Assembly (NCBI GenBank): GCA_013396915.1
Contig: VWZL01000441.1
Span: forward strand, 125,560 to 189,559
Source of the DNA: Stercorarius parasiticus
Lineage: Eukaryota; Chordata; Aves; Charadriiformes; Stercorariidae
Direction of reading: 5' to 3'
DNA: 64,000 bases
Within the stretch, counting starts at the first letter, position 1. The number at the start of each line of letters is the position of its first letter. This document shows, piece by piece, positions 1 through 12,626 of this stretch. A program made the translations under genes and the position numbers. Under the pieces are notes generated by a model, which worked only from the letters and a program-made list of their open reading frames with translations, was not told the DNA's origin and made no database searches.

Positions 1-2277
1 CAGGAGACCTAGCAACAAACTCCAAGAAAGTCAGAGATTATGCTGCACTACCTACAAGAACTTTAGAATTCTATTTACTACATACGAGGGATTTTAGACC
101 TACCTTTTCTCTTTGAATTCATGGCATATGGAACGGCTTAATGCAAACTGAGTCAGAGACAAATATATTTCAGTAACCTCCTGGGACTCACATAGGTCTT
201 GGCATGACTCTGACTATGTGGCTGCTGGCAAGCTGACTTCAATCAGGCTAATATTTATAGAGAAAACTTTAATTAGGCATTTCATGCAATGGGCAGCATG
301 TAATTGGCATGAATATACCTTCTGCAGAGCAGCCTGATTAGTCATAAATAAGCATTGCAGTACTGCTGAGAGTAATAGATGAATACTGTGTTTTACCAGT
401 ACCAAGGCTTATTGACTTGAATAGATCATGACGATAACATTGTTTTAATGAACTGGTGCTGCCAAGGCAAAGTAGAGGACAGTTTGTGCCATAAAGCTAT
501 AGCCCAAACATTTTAGAAAATGAGCGCAGACTAATTTAAGATGACACAAAATACCCTGATTGCAACGATTCATTTGCAATCGGGCAAACAGAAACATATA
601 TACAGTTATGTAGGTGTAATTGGAGTCTGATAGTTAACCTTTTTGCAGAATGATCACAATTATACACGCAGATCTGATTTGCCACAATGTCCCAAGGGAA
701 GACTATTACTGTTATTGCAAGCCGACTATAAGTTTATAATGCCACCTGACAGACAGAAACTGGAAGTCAAATGCTGTTCTCACTTCATAGGAGTAGGTTT
801 GCTCCATATGAAGAATTACATTAAATAGAATTCGGGTTTAATGAGCAATTTTTTTAAGGCATTAAAGAAATAGATTTCTCTTTGTTTCATAATCATATAT
901 ACATATACATGTACACAGGTGTTTATGAAGCTATCTATATAATTATCTGTAACTTTGTAATTATAGGGCATGTGTGCATACAATACATACATACATTTCC
1001 ATACTCTTAAAAAAAAGAGATTTTTAATTCCTGAGAGCTTGTGAACACTGGCGCACGAACTCATGTGATAAAAGCAACAGCAACAATCTGTAAAACTCAG
1101 TAGAATTACAAATGAAATCCTCTCACTATAGTTACAATGGTTTGCTCTAACAAAGGCTATAAGGGAACTAGAGTGGAAAAGGTGGAATTCCAGATAAGAA
1201 AATGCTACAAGTTATAGATACTATTAAAATTTTAATTAAAATGGCACCCATGCAAGTGTGCACAGGATCCAATAGTAATCAGGTTTGGGCATATCCATCA
1301 ATTATAGACACTTCAATGTTGTCGGCTGCTAGCAAACTATCATTATTAACAATAAATGCATTTAAAATCTTTATTACAGATAGAACACAAATAAAAAAAG
1401 ATAAATCATGTATAAATTTTACCGTTATCTGTAAAGTTTTCTCTTCAGAATTCTTTTCTCTTGTTTTTGGGGATGTTTTTTGTAGAAAACACTGAAGAAG
1501 GTAATAACTACTCTTGTTCAAGGAAAAATAAGTTGTTCCAGGAATGATGAGAGATTATTTTGAGCTTTTGTTAGTGGGGTTTAATCCTATTTTCCTGGAG
1601 ATGAAATAAGACAAAAATACCCAAGAAGGGAGAGAAAAGAGCAGTAGAGGTAAAAAACACTGGTGTACAGTCTCATTAATAACATCTCTGCTGGATAATG
1701 AGAAATTGGATATTTTGAGTGTTCTTATACCTAGAGGACTTAATGAAAAGCATTATTTTCACTAATCTTTAACTGTGTACAAGATTTTCTCACTGATTTT
1801 CTTTCTAGCTTCTGACAAAGTAGTTTCTGTCATTTGCTTTTGGTGTCGTGTTCATTTTTCTAAACTTCAAATAATTATTTCTTCTGATTTTAAGAAGTTC
1901 CATGTTTCTTTTTTGGTGACTTTTGAGAAAATAATATAGTTGTACAGATTATTCACAGCAAAATAGTGATTTTTAATTTATCTTAACAGACCTACAAACC
2001 AAATGAGATTTGCCTATTTGCAACTTTGTTTCCATCACAAAACTCAGCCTGGATCCAAATCATGTATGGTCTCTGCAGTTGTCTATTCCCTCCCCTGCCC
2101 TCCCGAGGAGCTTTCCTTTACCATCTTCTTCCTGTTCCACCACTTCTGAGAAGAGTCCATCTTCTTGCAAGTAGACTAGATTTGATATTGACCTTTGTGC
2201 CAAAGAAAATATTTTGGCAATAGATGAGAAACACAGGCAGTAGCATAGAAAAATAGGCTAGGTCTTTTGTTTCTGAG
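1..2277. other. Intergenic sequence, no feature recognised
   Basis: AT-rich, with only short random open frames on both strands. I see no splice-flanked coding segment, RNA gene or recognisable repeat here. Confidence 0.6.
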
Positions 2278-2623
2278 AATCATAGAATGTGTTAGGTTGG
2301 AAGGGACCTTTAAAGGTCATCTAGTCCCACTCCCCTGCAGTAAGCAGGGACATCTTTAACTAGATCAGGTTGCTCAGAGCCTCACCAAGCCTGGCCTTGA
2401 ATGTCTCCAAGGATGGGGCCTCCACCACCCACCCTCATTGTAAAGAACTTCTTCCTAATGCCTACTCTAAACCTACTCTGCTCTAGTTTAAAACCATTGT
2501 CCCTCATCCTATCACTACATGCCCTTGTATATGGCCCCTCCCCAGCTTTTCTATAGGCCCCCTTCAGGTACTGGAAGGCCGCTATAAGGTCTCCTCAGAG
2601 CCTTCTCTTCTCCAGGCTGAACA
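2278..2623 (-). mobile_element. CR1 LINE 3' fragment
   Basis: It begins on the plus strand with 'aatcatagaatgtgttaggt', which is the inverted CR1 3' octamer tail followed by the 'ttggaagggacctttaaagg' hallmark. It then follows the CR1 3' UTR and reverse-transcriptase C-terminal region up to 'cttctccaggctgaaca'. This is the usual 5'-truncated copy of about 350 bp. Moderate divergence suggests it is not recent. Confidence 0.9.
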
Positions 2624-5600
2624 TTCATTTCAGTGCTCTGCACTAGAATTTTGTAAGCACACAGGGCTTCAGACAGCTTATCCCTACACTCCCACCAGCA
2701 GCAGTCAAAGGTACAAACAGTTGAGGTTTACTTTCCTACCAAGAACAAAGAAAACTGAGCGTTACTGTAGTATTTGCTGAGGGAAAGAAAGATTGGTATT
2801 GATGAAGAATCCAAGTAGAAAACAAAACTAGGGCATGAATTCACAACAGATCTAAGTTCATCTGGGTTCAGCTTTAGCCAGCTGTTGTTCACCCATGAGC
2901 TGACCTTTTATGTGCTCTAGGCCATTTTGCTAGCAAGTGCAGTCACACATGATGCAGGCTAAGACTGGTCATTGTTCTTTATATGCAGCATGTGAATAAC
3001 ATACCTTTTTCCTCCTCTGCCCCAATCCACAGTGCTTTCTTCAAGCAGTACTTCAGTAATTTAATGGAAAACAGTACTCTGGAATGACACTGAAGATTAA
3101 AATTTAGCTGATATAAGCCACCGATGCAGAAGTAAGCAATCAAAAGGAAAAGAACTGATTGTGTAGGAAGCAAGATAAACTGTGTGGCCTGAATTTTAAA
3201 CACCTTTCCTTTTATTAGCTATTTGTCTTTTCCCACCACTATCTTGAAACATGAACATATGTTCTGTAAAAGAGCATTGTCTGGTGGTCACAATTATTTT
3301 GGAAAGAACATAACATTTTCTTCTTGAACATCCCTGTTGAATTCCAGTTGATGCCTGTTGATGGAGACTACCTTTGTGCTGTCGTGCTGATGAACCTGTC
3401 CTGCAGATGCATCAGGGTCACTTCTCTCCCTGTTCCCAACATTTGCCTATTTACACCTATCACAACAGTTTGCCAGTGCAGCTGAGGAGCTTCTCCCACC
3501 CACAAGTCCACTTTATAAAGTGGTGTAAAAACATTTAAGGAGAGCTTTCAGTTTCACTGGTCTTGCAGTAATATGGATAGAGCTTTAAAGGCATCCTACC
3601 GAGTGGTATTTCTGAATAAAGTGATTTTACTCTACTGCTCACTCAGCTGCCCAGTAACCACTGTTTATGGAACATGCCCAGAGTGACAGGTGTTAATCTG
3701 TGCTACTCTGTTTATCCTGATCATCTTGCTAAGTATCTGGATTTCAAGTAAGATTATGCAGGAGAATAAGAGCTGATTTAATTTCACAGCCTAAGTACCA
3801 TAGCATAATACTTGCTACATACCAAATGTATTTTGCTCCTTCTTTTTTTTTTTTAATATCTATTTTTTCAGGAGAATATTATAAAAATACTGAAAAGCTT
3901 ATTTTTTTTACTAGATTTCTTAGTGTCGAGGTGTGAAATCATCTAATTTCAACTATGATGAATTATTAGAGCTTAGTACTAAGTCTGCCACTTGTTCTTT
4001 GTAAATGTAATGGGGAAAAAAAATTAAGGTACTGAAATTAAAAACATTTGCAGACAAAGCTTTTGCCATACTATAAAGCACAAGCTCTATTCTTGTTTTA
4101 AAGTAAATTTAGAACACACATTTGTATAGCAACTAGTAGATAGTAAAAATCACAAATTCATCTTACGGTTTTATTTCTTTATTCTACAGTTACCAATAAA
4201 ACATACGCAATTTTACAGGACTTTTCTTTCTTTTTTTCCATTGCCACTTCATTACTCAGGTTACACATATACAAAGTGCAGAGGAGAAGTTCTAAATAGT
4301 TAGCAATATAAAAACACTTATCGGAAAGAAATCAAAGCCGTAGTGCAGAAAGTCCCATACCTCTCTGATGAAGACATTCCAGACAGAAGTGCTGACAGTC
4401 ACATGGAGCAATGACGAATCATAACATTCACTCCAGGACGGAGTCAGCTGGTCAAATCCCTGATCAGATTTGAACACAGTCTGGTCCCCCTTCATCAGGT
4501 TCAGTGAAGAGGCAATATTTACTGCCCAGTTATTGATTTTAACACAATCAAGAGACAATGGACCATTTCACTAAGGGTCTGAAATGCTGGCTCTACTGGT
4601 GAAAATATGCTTTCACATATGACACATAATTCACACAAAGAATTAATTTCTTTGCAGGAAATGCAAGTCTATTTAAAAAAAAAAAAACAAAAGCAAAACA
4701 AAAAACCAACCACATTAATCTATTTCCTTTAATTTGAAATTTAATACAGGATTTACATCTTTTCTCTACTGCTTTTCCAATTTTTTTCACTAATAGGGTG
4801 TTTTAAAAGCTTTCGTTAGCACTTTACCATTGTCTGTTCCTACGATGAACTGCTGGTAATAATTCAGCAGATAATTTGAAATCAAGGTCTAAGTTTTGAC
4901 TGCAGTCTTTTCTTTAATGACAATTAATTCCTTTCTACTCTATTTGCTAAATAAATGCCCTTTTTCCTTTCTCAGTCAAGTTTTAGTTTGAGCTAACAAC
5001 GTCTAAGGCAGCATTTTTTTCACTCTTATCATGCTGTTAAACATTCTTCTTTTCCATCTTTCTCATGGTACCTAATTGGCATGAAAGGAATTTTACTGCC
5101 ATAAGGTCACTGGGAGTATTATTGACCCATACCGTTGTCATTCTAGCAGCTATAATCTTCTAATCATTATTTTTAATCATGGAAAACAAGCAGGCTCACA
5201 GAAATATGCATTTAAATGGCGTTTGTTCTCTTTTTTTTTTATCAGTTGTCTTTATCTGTATGCTGGTACATTGACACTTACAAATGAGTCTGTGTGGAAG
5301 CAATTGGTCTTTGACTGATGCTCAGATGTAGCAAAGATGCTCCTGCATAATCAGAGAGAGAGAGAAGAGTTTTGCTCTCCTAAACTTGCGACAGCAAAGG
5401 GAATTCACAGCTGAGGAGAGCTAAATACAGCTCTTCTTATCTCAGTAAGAAACACTCTCTTCTAAACTGCCTGACTGAGCTTCACCATACCACTAAGTTT
5501 CAGGTAACTATATCCCAAAATAAAAGCTCAGTTATTGCAGCTGCAGACTTGCTGCCATTGAAGACTTGCTTTTCAGTCCCAAGTCAACAACAGCGTGGGC

Positions 5601-8600
5601 ACTATGGGCAGTGGCAGAGATAACTGAAAAGCAAAAAAATCAAGAACAAAAAGACCAGGTTTCAAGCCCAGCATGCTGACCTGGGGCAACACATTTAAAA
5701 TGGGCTGAAAAGAACACTTTCATTACTATTTTTCAGAGTCCTTCCTCTATTCTTGCTCTCTTTAATCCCTAAAACACTCAACATCAGCATAAATTAAACC
5801 TCCTGAAAAACAAATGTAGTTTTAGGAGTCTGCGGTATGACTCAGTCTCCCCTGATACTCCTTTCTTAAATTGGAGTGGCCAGTCTTATCTGATGGCATT
5901 TCATAAACAGGCCAGAGCAACAGAACCAGAGCTGAAAAGCACCTTTCTGCTGTGCTGAAATACTGTGGTCCTCTGACATTTTGGTTCTTGAAAATATAGC
6001 TGGGAACAAGATTTGTGGAGCTACACACATACATCATCAGTCTAAGAATTGATTTTGCACCAACAGAAATTAAGTCTTGGTGATTTCAGACAGCTTTAAG
6101 ATTAAGGTGATACAATTTGAGGTCACAATTTTGGACTTCAGCACTAAATGTCTGCATGAATCCCGCTTCAGGAATCTTAATCCTTTACAATGTCTGGTCC
6201 CTGATCTTATTAGCCTTGCCAAGACCTGGCAAACTTGTGACAGTGTAAGGAGAGTTCTTTTTACCACCTTTCTAATCAGAAGAGTAAAACTTTTTATTAA
6301 AGAAAGCCTGTCTTAGTCTGCCAGCCAAATAGTCAGCAGAATGCAAATGGAGACAGAGACAGAAAATAAATGTGGCTGGGAAAGGAAAAGGAGACACAAG
6401 AGAGGAAGAGAAAAGAAGGAATCCATATCATACATTCAAATCTACTGTTGTTAAATTCAGCCGTGGAAATACCTCTCTTTGACTTGTTTCGGTCAGGACG
6501 TCTTTCAGATTGAGGTTGATGAAGCTCTGCTGGTGGTGTGATGATCAGAGATGGTGAAAGTAGCAGCTAGAAAGGCAAAACTCACTGTCTTTGGTTCACC
6601 CATCCCTGTAGCATCATCGTTAAGTGAAGGTCTACAAGAGGTAGAAAGCCTATTATTTTGTTCCTCAGTTTGTCACAAGAGCTTTGATACATGTACGTGT
6701 AGTTGTTCTTGCTCATCTGACATAATTCTCAATACAGTCCTCTGAATGGGCAGATTTACTCCATCTTTAAACAGTTGCTGAATATTAACATTTGTCTATT
6801 GAGCTAAGCTGCATCTTTGTTTCCTAGGACAACTTGCCAAAATTCCACATATTTCTGAGCATCTAAACGTATTTCTACCATTTAGTAACACGCACTGCTG
6901 CAGAGCATTACATTGGAGTCCCCATAGCTCATGCCAGGGCCTCTTAAACATCTTTCCAAGAGTAACCACAGAACCAAATTTAAAAAAAAAAGGAGACCTG
7001 CCCATTATAAGGCCAGCTGGAAGATGGCAAACTTCCCTAGAAAGAAAAGAACAAGATATTGGAAGAAAAAATTAGATTTTCACCTTCCACTAGATTGTTG
7101 AGACTAATGGAAATCAGAATGTGGAAGTCTGGTCAGAGGTAAGCTAGGAGCTCAGTGGGTAAGATTTTCGGTTTAGATCAGTTTTATGGCTGAGAAAAAG
7201 GCATGGTAAACTACAAAAAAAAAAAAAGGTGCTCATTCATTTGAGACCTTTTTTTATAACTGCAGTTATAGGGGGTTTTAGGAAATAACTATTTTGCATG
7301 CATGCAAAAAGCTCTCAGGCAGATTTAATCAACTTGAACACCTCAGGATGCAGCTCTGGGCCCTGGTGAAGCTGATGAGACCACTTATCTTTCTGAAATG
7401 GTGTATTTCAGTCTTTACAGACCAAATGCCATTCAACCCTCCTGCAGCAGTTGTTCTAAGCCTCAAAGGCCTTTTCTTAGCCATGTTTTTCATTTGGAGC
7501 TCCTGTTTTAAATTGTCTAGTCTACCTGCATAGCTTCGTGTTCCTCCAGATCATAACACTGCTTAATGTAATGCCATGCAATGCAAATGTCAGCTTGAAT
7601 CACTGCTAAAAACAAATGACACTTTTTGGGGCAGCCTAGGAACTAGAAATGGTAAATAAATATTCTGCTGTCAGCATGTCTCTACATCAGGCTGATCAGC
7701 AGCAGCTGATCTGGCCTTTCCCTGCTGTGGTGTGCTCAGAACAGCAGCAATTTTGCTTTCACGTTTTAGTAAGACTAGCAGACATTACCAAGGGGGCTAG
7801 GGCTTTGAAATGGTAAATATTCAGTCTCACGAAAGATGTTATCCTTGGATAAAACAGGATGAACACCATGCCTCTACAGGGACAAATCAAAACAATCTGG
7901 TCTGAAAAAACTATTTTGGTGATATAAATAGTAGTATTCTTGCCAAACGAAAATTTAGTTAGTTACTTGACTCTATTGCAATGTTTTGTTAGCAATGGTT
8001 TTACTTTAACTTGGCCATTCTGAACGTCACTCAAGCAGTTAGAATAATTTAATAGTATGAAACGCATACTTAAATTGACCAGAGGAATGTAGTTTACTGA
8101 CTGTCAGAAATTACCTCTAAACTTTGGGGTTTACCTGCAGAATTTTTAATTCATCACTGATTTAAATCAATGGTAGTACACCGAGACTCAGAGAAGATGA
8201 GCTATTTTGTTTTCAACAACTATGTTTTTAGACTGCAACTCCCAGTCATGAAGATGAATGACCGAATTTTAACCTCTTGTGATAAGGAATGTATCATTTC
8301 TACAACCATCCTTGGGTCTTGGAGGACTTAAAAATGGAGAGTGGTCTTCTCAGTACAGGCATGCTGTATTATATTTCTCCCCGACTGTTTCATAATACAA
8401 AATAAAATGTTTCAAGTTTCAAAACACTTTCACAAAGTTTACTTCTCATAGTAAATTTCAGGCATAGCTAGGAGTTTGTGCAAGATTGCCCACTGGGAAG
8501 AGACCAGCTTCCAATAGACCCACCACAGGACACATCTGAGCCCATCAGACAAGCTGATGGCATCTCTGTGAAAATGTATTTTTAAAAGGGCAGAAAACAC

Positions 8601-11077
8601 CACACAGGCAGTGGAGCAGGGAAGAAAAGAGTGAGAAACAGCAGTGGGAACACCAAGGCCAGAAGAGAAGGAGAAGGGGGAGGTGCTCCACGGCAGAGCA
8701 GATACTCCTGAAGAACTGCAGACCTTAGACTCCCCAAGATGAAGTAGAGAGAAAATGTTAGGAGGAAGGAGCGGTAGAGAAGAACCACTGTTTCCTGATG
8801 GCAACCACCCACTTCCCACCCTCCTGCACCACTTGGTGGTGGAGTAGAGGAATCTGGAGTGAAGGAGTGGGGATGAGCCTGGGAAAAGAGGGAGGAAAGG
8901 CCTCATTTTAATGCTTGTCTTTTTGTTTCCCCTACCCAAATTAGTAATGAAATATTTATTTTAATTTGCAATAAATTGATTTTCCCCAAGTGTAGTCTGT
9001 TTTGCTTGTGATGGTAATTGGCAGGGGATCTCCTTGTCTTTATCTTGGCCCATGAGCTTTCTCACTCCTTTTCTTCCTATTTTTTTCCCCTTCAGCTAGC
9101 TGAGGAGGGGGGAGTGAACAACCAGCTGGGTGGATGTTTAGCTTCTGGCCAAGGCTAACCCACCACCGATACAACCATTTTTTCAGAGGTACTAGAAACA
9201 GAGGGGGGCATTTTAACTGCAATCCAAGAACAAACAGATATTTAACCACAGCAAAAGAAAAACATTTCAAAGGAGCTTACTAGCATTTCCACAATACAGG
9301 TACCAGAAATATCGTGTCAGGAAGGCTGTTCTGCAGATCAATAACAAAGGTTGGCCATGCTGCAATGACAAGAGCTGTCACTTTCCAAAGCAATATCCTC
9401 ACAGCTTGATTCACTTGTGTAAATGTCACGAGGCCTAAATTTCTATGTGTTGTTTTGTTTCCTTGCTTCAGTCTTATAAAAACTCCTGACAGAGATATGG
9501 GAACAATCTGCTAATGTCAGATGTCTCCATAGCAGGATTGCAGCAATTCTCTAAAGTTCCAGCTTCCAGATGTACAGAATGTTCTTCTTTCTACCTCAGA
9601 AAGCGCAAGCTTGTTATTCTAGCACAGACCAAAGAGCAGGATAGTATACATACCAAATTCCCTCTGGATGGCACTCTGTCTTGGAAACATCTTTCGCTGA
9701 CCAGAGGGTAATTTAGTAAAATTATGACTCAGCCATCCTGGCTACTAAGTAGAAGCAGTCCCAAACCCAAAGTCCCAAAGTAATCTGCTTTGTCTCTGAC
9801 ACACAGATCTTCTACTATTGTGATTAAAAACTTATTTGTTAAGAAGGCATTTCAGTAGAATTTCTTAAACTATTTTGCCAAAGAGAAGCCTCAGCAGCAG
9901 TTGAGATTCTTTCCTTTCAGGTGTGTCTTTAATGAATTTCTTTAGTTTCTCAAAGGTTTAAACAATCAAATCAGAAAAAAATCTGTAACGTGACCAAGAC
10001 TCAGCTTAAACCACTTGGTAATATCCAGCAGGACTGTACACAATATTATCCAAACCCCACAATTTCAAGTACAAAGAAAGACTTGCTTAGTATTTCCATT
10101 ATATTTCCATATTTTCATTTGTCTTTTTACTCTGTGAACTGCAGAATTAAAAAAAAAAAAATCACCTACAGTCTACAAAGAGACTGCAATTCAATTTAAG
10201 TTCAAAGCAAACTCTATAAGATCCAAAACAGTTCTCCCTGACTTCATTATTTATCATCTTCTATACAAGCCAAAGGCCTAACCCAACTGATGCTTTCATT
10301 CAGGTCCTACACAATGGATTGTGGCTTTCTAATTAGTTCTGCAGATGTTCCTGCATCAGGCTTAGGCTAAATTATTGCCTAGAAGCACAGCTCCAAACAA
10401 GAACTGGTAATTTTGGATGAGTTTAGCTCTCCACAGAGGCACAAGCCATTTCTGAGCAGACAACAGTATATGTCCTCCAAGACTCTACTGTTTGGAGGTG
10501 AGATGTGGGGGAGAATAAGTTGTCATTTTAAAGCTGATTCAACTAAATCACTTCCAATTTATCCCTGTTGTAACTTCTATAACATGATCCACAAAGACAG
10601 ATCCCTGGGCTCTCAAGTTTCAAAAAGATTTGTGGAAATCTCTGCAAGAAGCCTACATTTCATGTAGAAATGTCATTAAAAGATGTTAACACAACTGTTA
10701 CCAGCTGTCTATGCAGCAGGAGGAGCTGTCAGGCTTCAATAACTTCTGACTAAGGAGAAATCTCTGGTAAATCTGTGATTTTTCCATTTCACATCTACCT
10801 CAGCCCTAGAAGGGGTATAAGAAGATCTCTACACACAGCAATGCAGGAAGAGTTATATTTCAGGGCCTTACCTCCAGCCAGCAGTTCTGCCTCAAGAACG
10901 GATTATTAGCAAAGGCAAATCGCTGGGAACCTTGTGCAGTTACTCATGACAGAAACACCTAAAAATTGAAAAGCAATGCAGAATGTCAGGTCAAAGATAC
11001 ATCATATGTTGATAAGAGCTTTTTGGATTATGGGCAGAATGATCTAATAACCTCTTCCATAGAATAAAGTGAGTTTA
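2624..11077. other. Intergenic sequence without a supported gene
   Basis: AT-rich sequence with poly-T/poly-A runs (about 3841-3855, 4677-4689, 7214-7227). There is an open minus-strand frame at 4558-4292 that lacks an ATG, and a 166-codon minus-strand frame at 8939-8439 of low-complexity Ser/Leu/Pro character. Neither shows a recognisable domain. No repeats were identified with confidence. Confidence 0.5.
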
Positions 11078-11680
11078 CATGCAACACATGTAGCATGGAG
11101 AATAAACAAGAGGAGTTAGAGACTTGTGCACGCCTGCAGGGCTATGATATCATTGGCATCACGTAGGCCTGGTGGGATGGCTCCTATGACTGGAGTATTG
11201 TAATGGAAGGATACAAGCTCTTCAGGAAGGAGAGGCAGTGGAGATGAGGAGGGGGTGTCGCCCTCTGTCAATGGCCAGCTGGAGTGCATGGAGCTCCACC
11301 TGGGGATGGATAAGGAGCCAACCAAGAGCTTATGAGTCAGGATTAAAGAGAAGGCAGGACAGGTGATTTTACAGAGGGCATCTGCTACAGGCCACTTGAC
11401 CAGGAAGACCAAGTGGATGAGGTCCTCTATAGACAGATAAGAGCAGCTGCACATTCACAAGCCCTGGTCCTAATGGAGGACTTCAACCACCCTGGTATCT
11501 GTTGGAGGGACAACACAGCAGGGCATAAACAATCCAGGAGGTTCCTGGAATGTGTTGATGATAACTGCCTTCTCCAAGTGGTAAATGATCCAACAAGGAG
11601 AGAAGCTATCCTGGACCTTGTCCTTACCAATAAGGAGGGGCTGGTGGGGAATGTGAAGCTGAAGGACAGCCTTGGCTGCA

Positions 11681-11711
11681 NAGGGGGAGAAGACGCGGGG
11701 GGGGGGGGGGG
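11681..11711. repeat. Ambiguous base followed by a 15-G homopolymer inside the CR1
   Basis: Position 11681 is N, and 11697-11711 is an uninterrupted run of 15 G. Here the CR1 reading frame loses about ten expected codons before recovering at 'KILRAVRRARSKL'. This suggests either a real degenerate tract or a sequencing/assembly fault. Confidence 0.85.
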
Positions 11712-12036
11712 TTAAGATCCTTAGAGCAGTGAGAAGGGCACGCAGCAAGCTCACTACCCTGGATTTCAGGAGCAAAGATTTTGGTCTCTGCCGGGATCTG
11801 CTCGGCAGAGTGCTATGGGATAATGCCCTGGAGGGAACAGAAGCTCAAGAAAGCTGGCTAGCATTCAAGGATCACCTTCTCCAAGCTCAGGAGCTATGCA
11901 TCACAACAAAAAGGAAGTAGGTAAAAACACAGGGACAAACAAGGAGCTCCTGGGCAAACTCAAATAGAAAAAGGAAGCCTAAAGAGGGTGGAAGCAAGGA
12001 CAGGTAGCCTGGGAAGAATACAGAGGAACTGTCCAA

Positions 12037-12626
12037 TGTCATGGTTTGGGCTGAGCTGGCCAATGACAAGATGACAGATGCTCTCCCCCACCTCTGGCTC
12101 CGAGGAGAAGAAAAAGAGAGATAAAGAGATCTATGAGTTTAGAAAAAAATAAACTAATGAAATATTAAAAATAAAATACAAAGGAAAAATGAAATAGATG
12201 AAATATATACAAATATACACAGAACCATATCAAGTTCCCAGGGAGATGTCACTGGCAGGCACCAGGAAAGTTCCAGACTGGACTCAGTCACAAATAGGAA
12301 CTGGAACACACTGACTGGGATCAAAAGGCAGATGAGCTGACAGGGTCCTCCTCAGACATCAGCCACCAAAGACAGAGAAATACTGAAGAAGAAAACCCAC
12401 CCTGACCCCTTTGATCCCTCAGCTTTTCTACTGAGCAGGCAGATGGGATGGAACACCCTATTGGTCAGTTTGGGTCACCTGACCTGTCCGCTACTCCCCA
12501 CAGGTGCAACCCCTCCACAGGGTAAACAACCAGGCCAGCTGACCCTGGTTGCCACAGCAACAAGTGTAATTAAAAGCCTTTCTCACTGAACAGAAAGTTG
12601 GCTCAGCTTCACCCCAAACCAGGACA
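12037..12626 (+). mobile_element. Solo LTR of an endogenous retrovirus inserted in the CR1
   Basis: A 590-bp element that starts 'TGTCATGGTTTGGG' and ends 'CCCAAACCAGGACA'. These are inverted repeats matching at 13 of 14 positions, with the LTR-typical TG...CA ends. It is flanked by 5-bp near-duplicates (tccaa at 12032-12036 and accaa at 12627-12631). Removing the LTR and one duplicate makes the CR1 frame continuous across the site, which supports these limits. An ATTAAA at 12569-12574 near the right end favours plus orientation, but weakly. No internal retroviral genes are present, so it is a solo LTR. A 5-bp duplication would fit an ERVL-type element. The family name was not determined. Confidence 0.8.

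Noticed and set aside
8439..8939. 166-codon minus-strand open frame
   Set aside because: Ser/Leu/Pro-rich translation of a purine-rich strand, with no recognisable domain, splice context or partner exon; most likely chance.
11116..11775. Minus-strand open frames over the CR1 endonuclease region
   Set aside because: They are antisense shadows of the plus-strand CR1 coding sequence.
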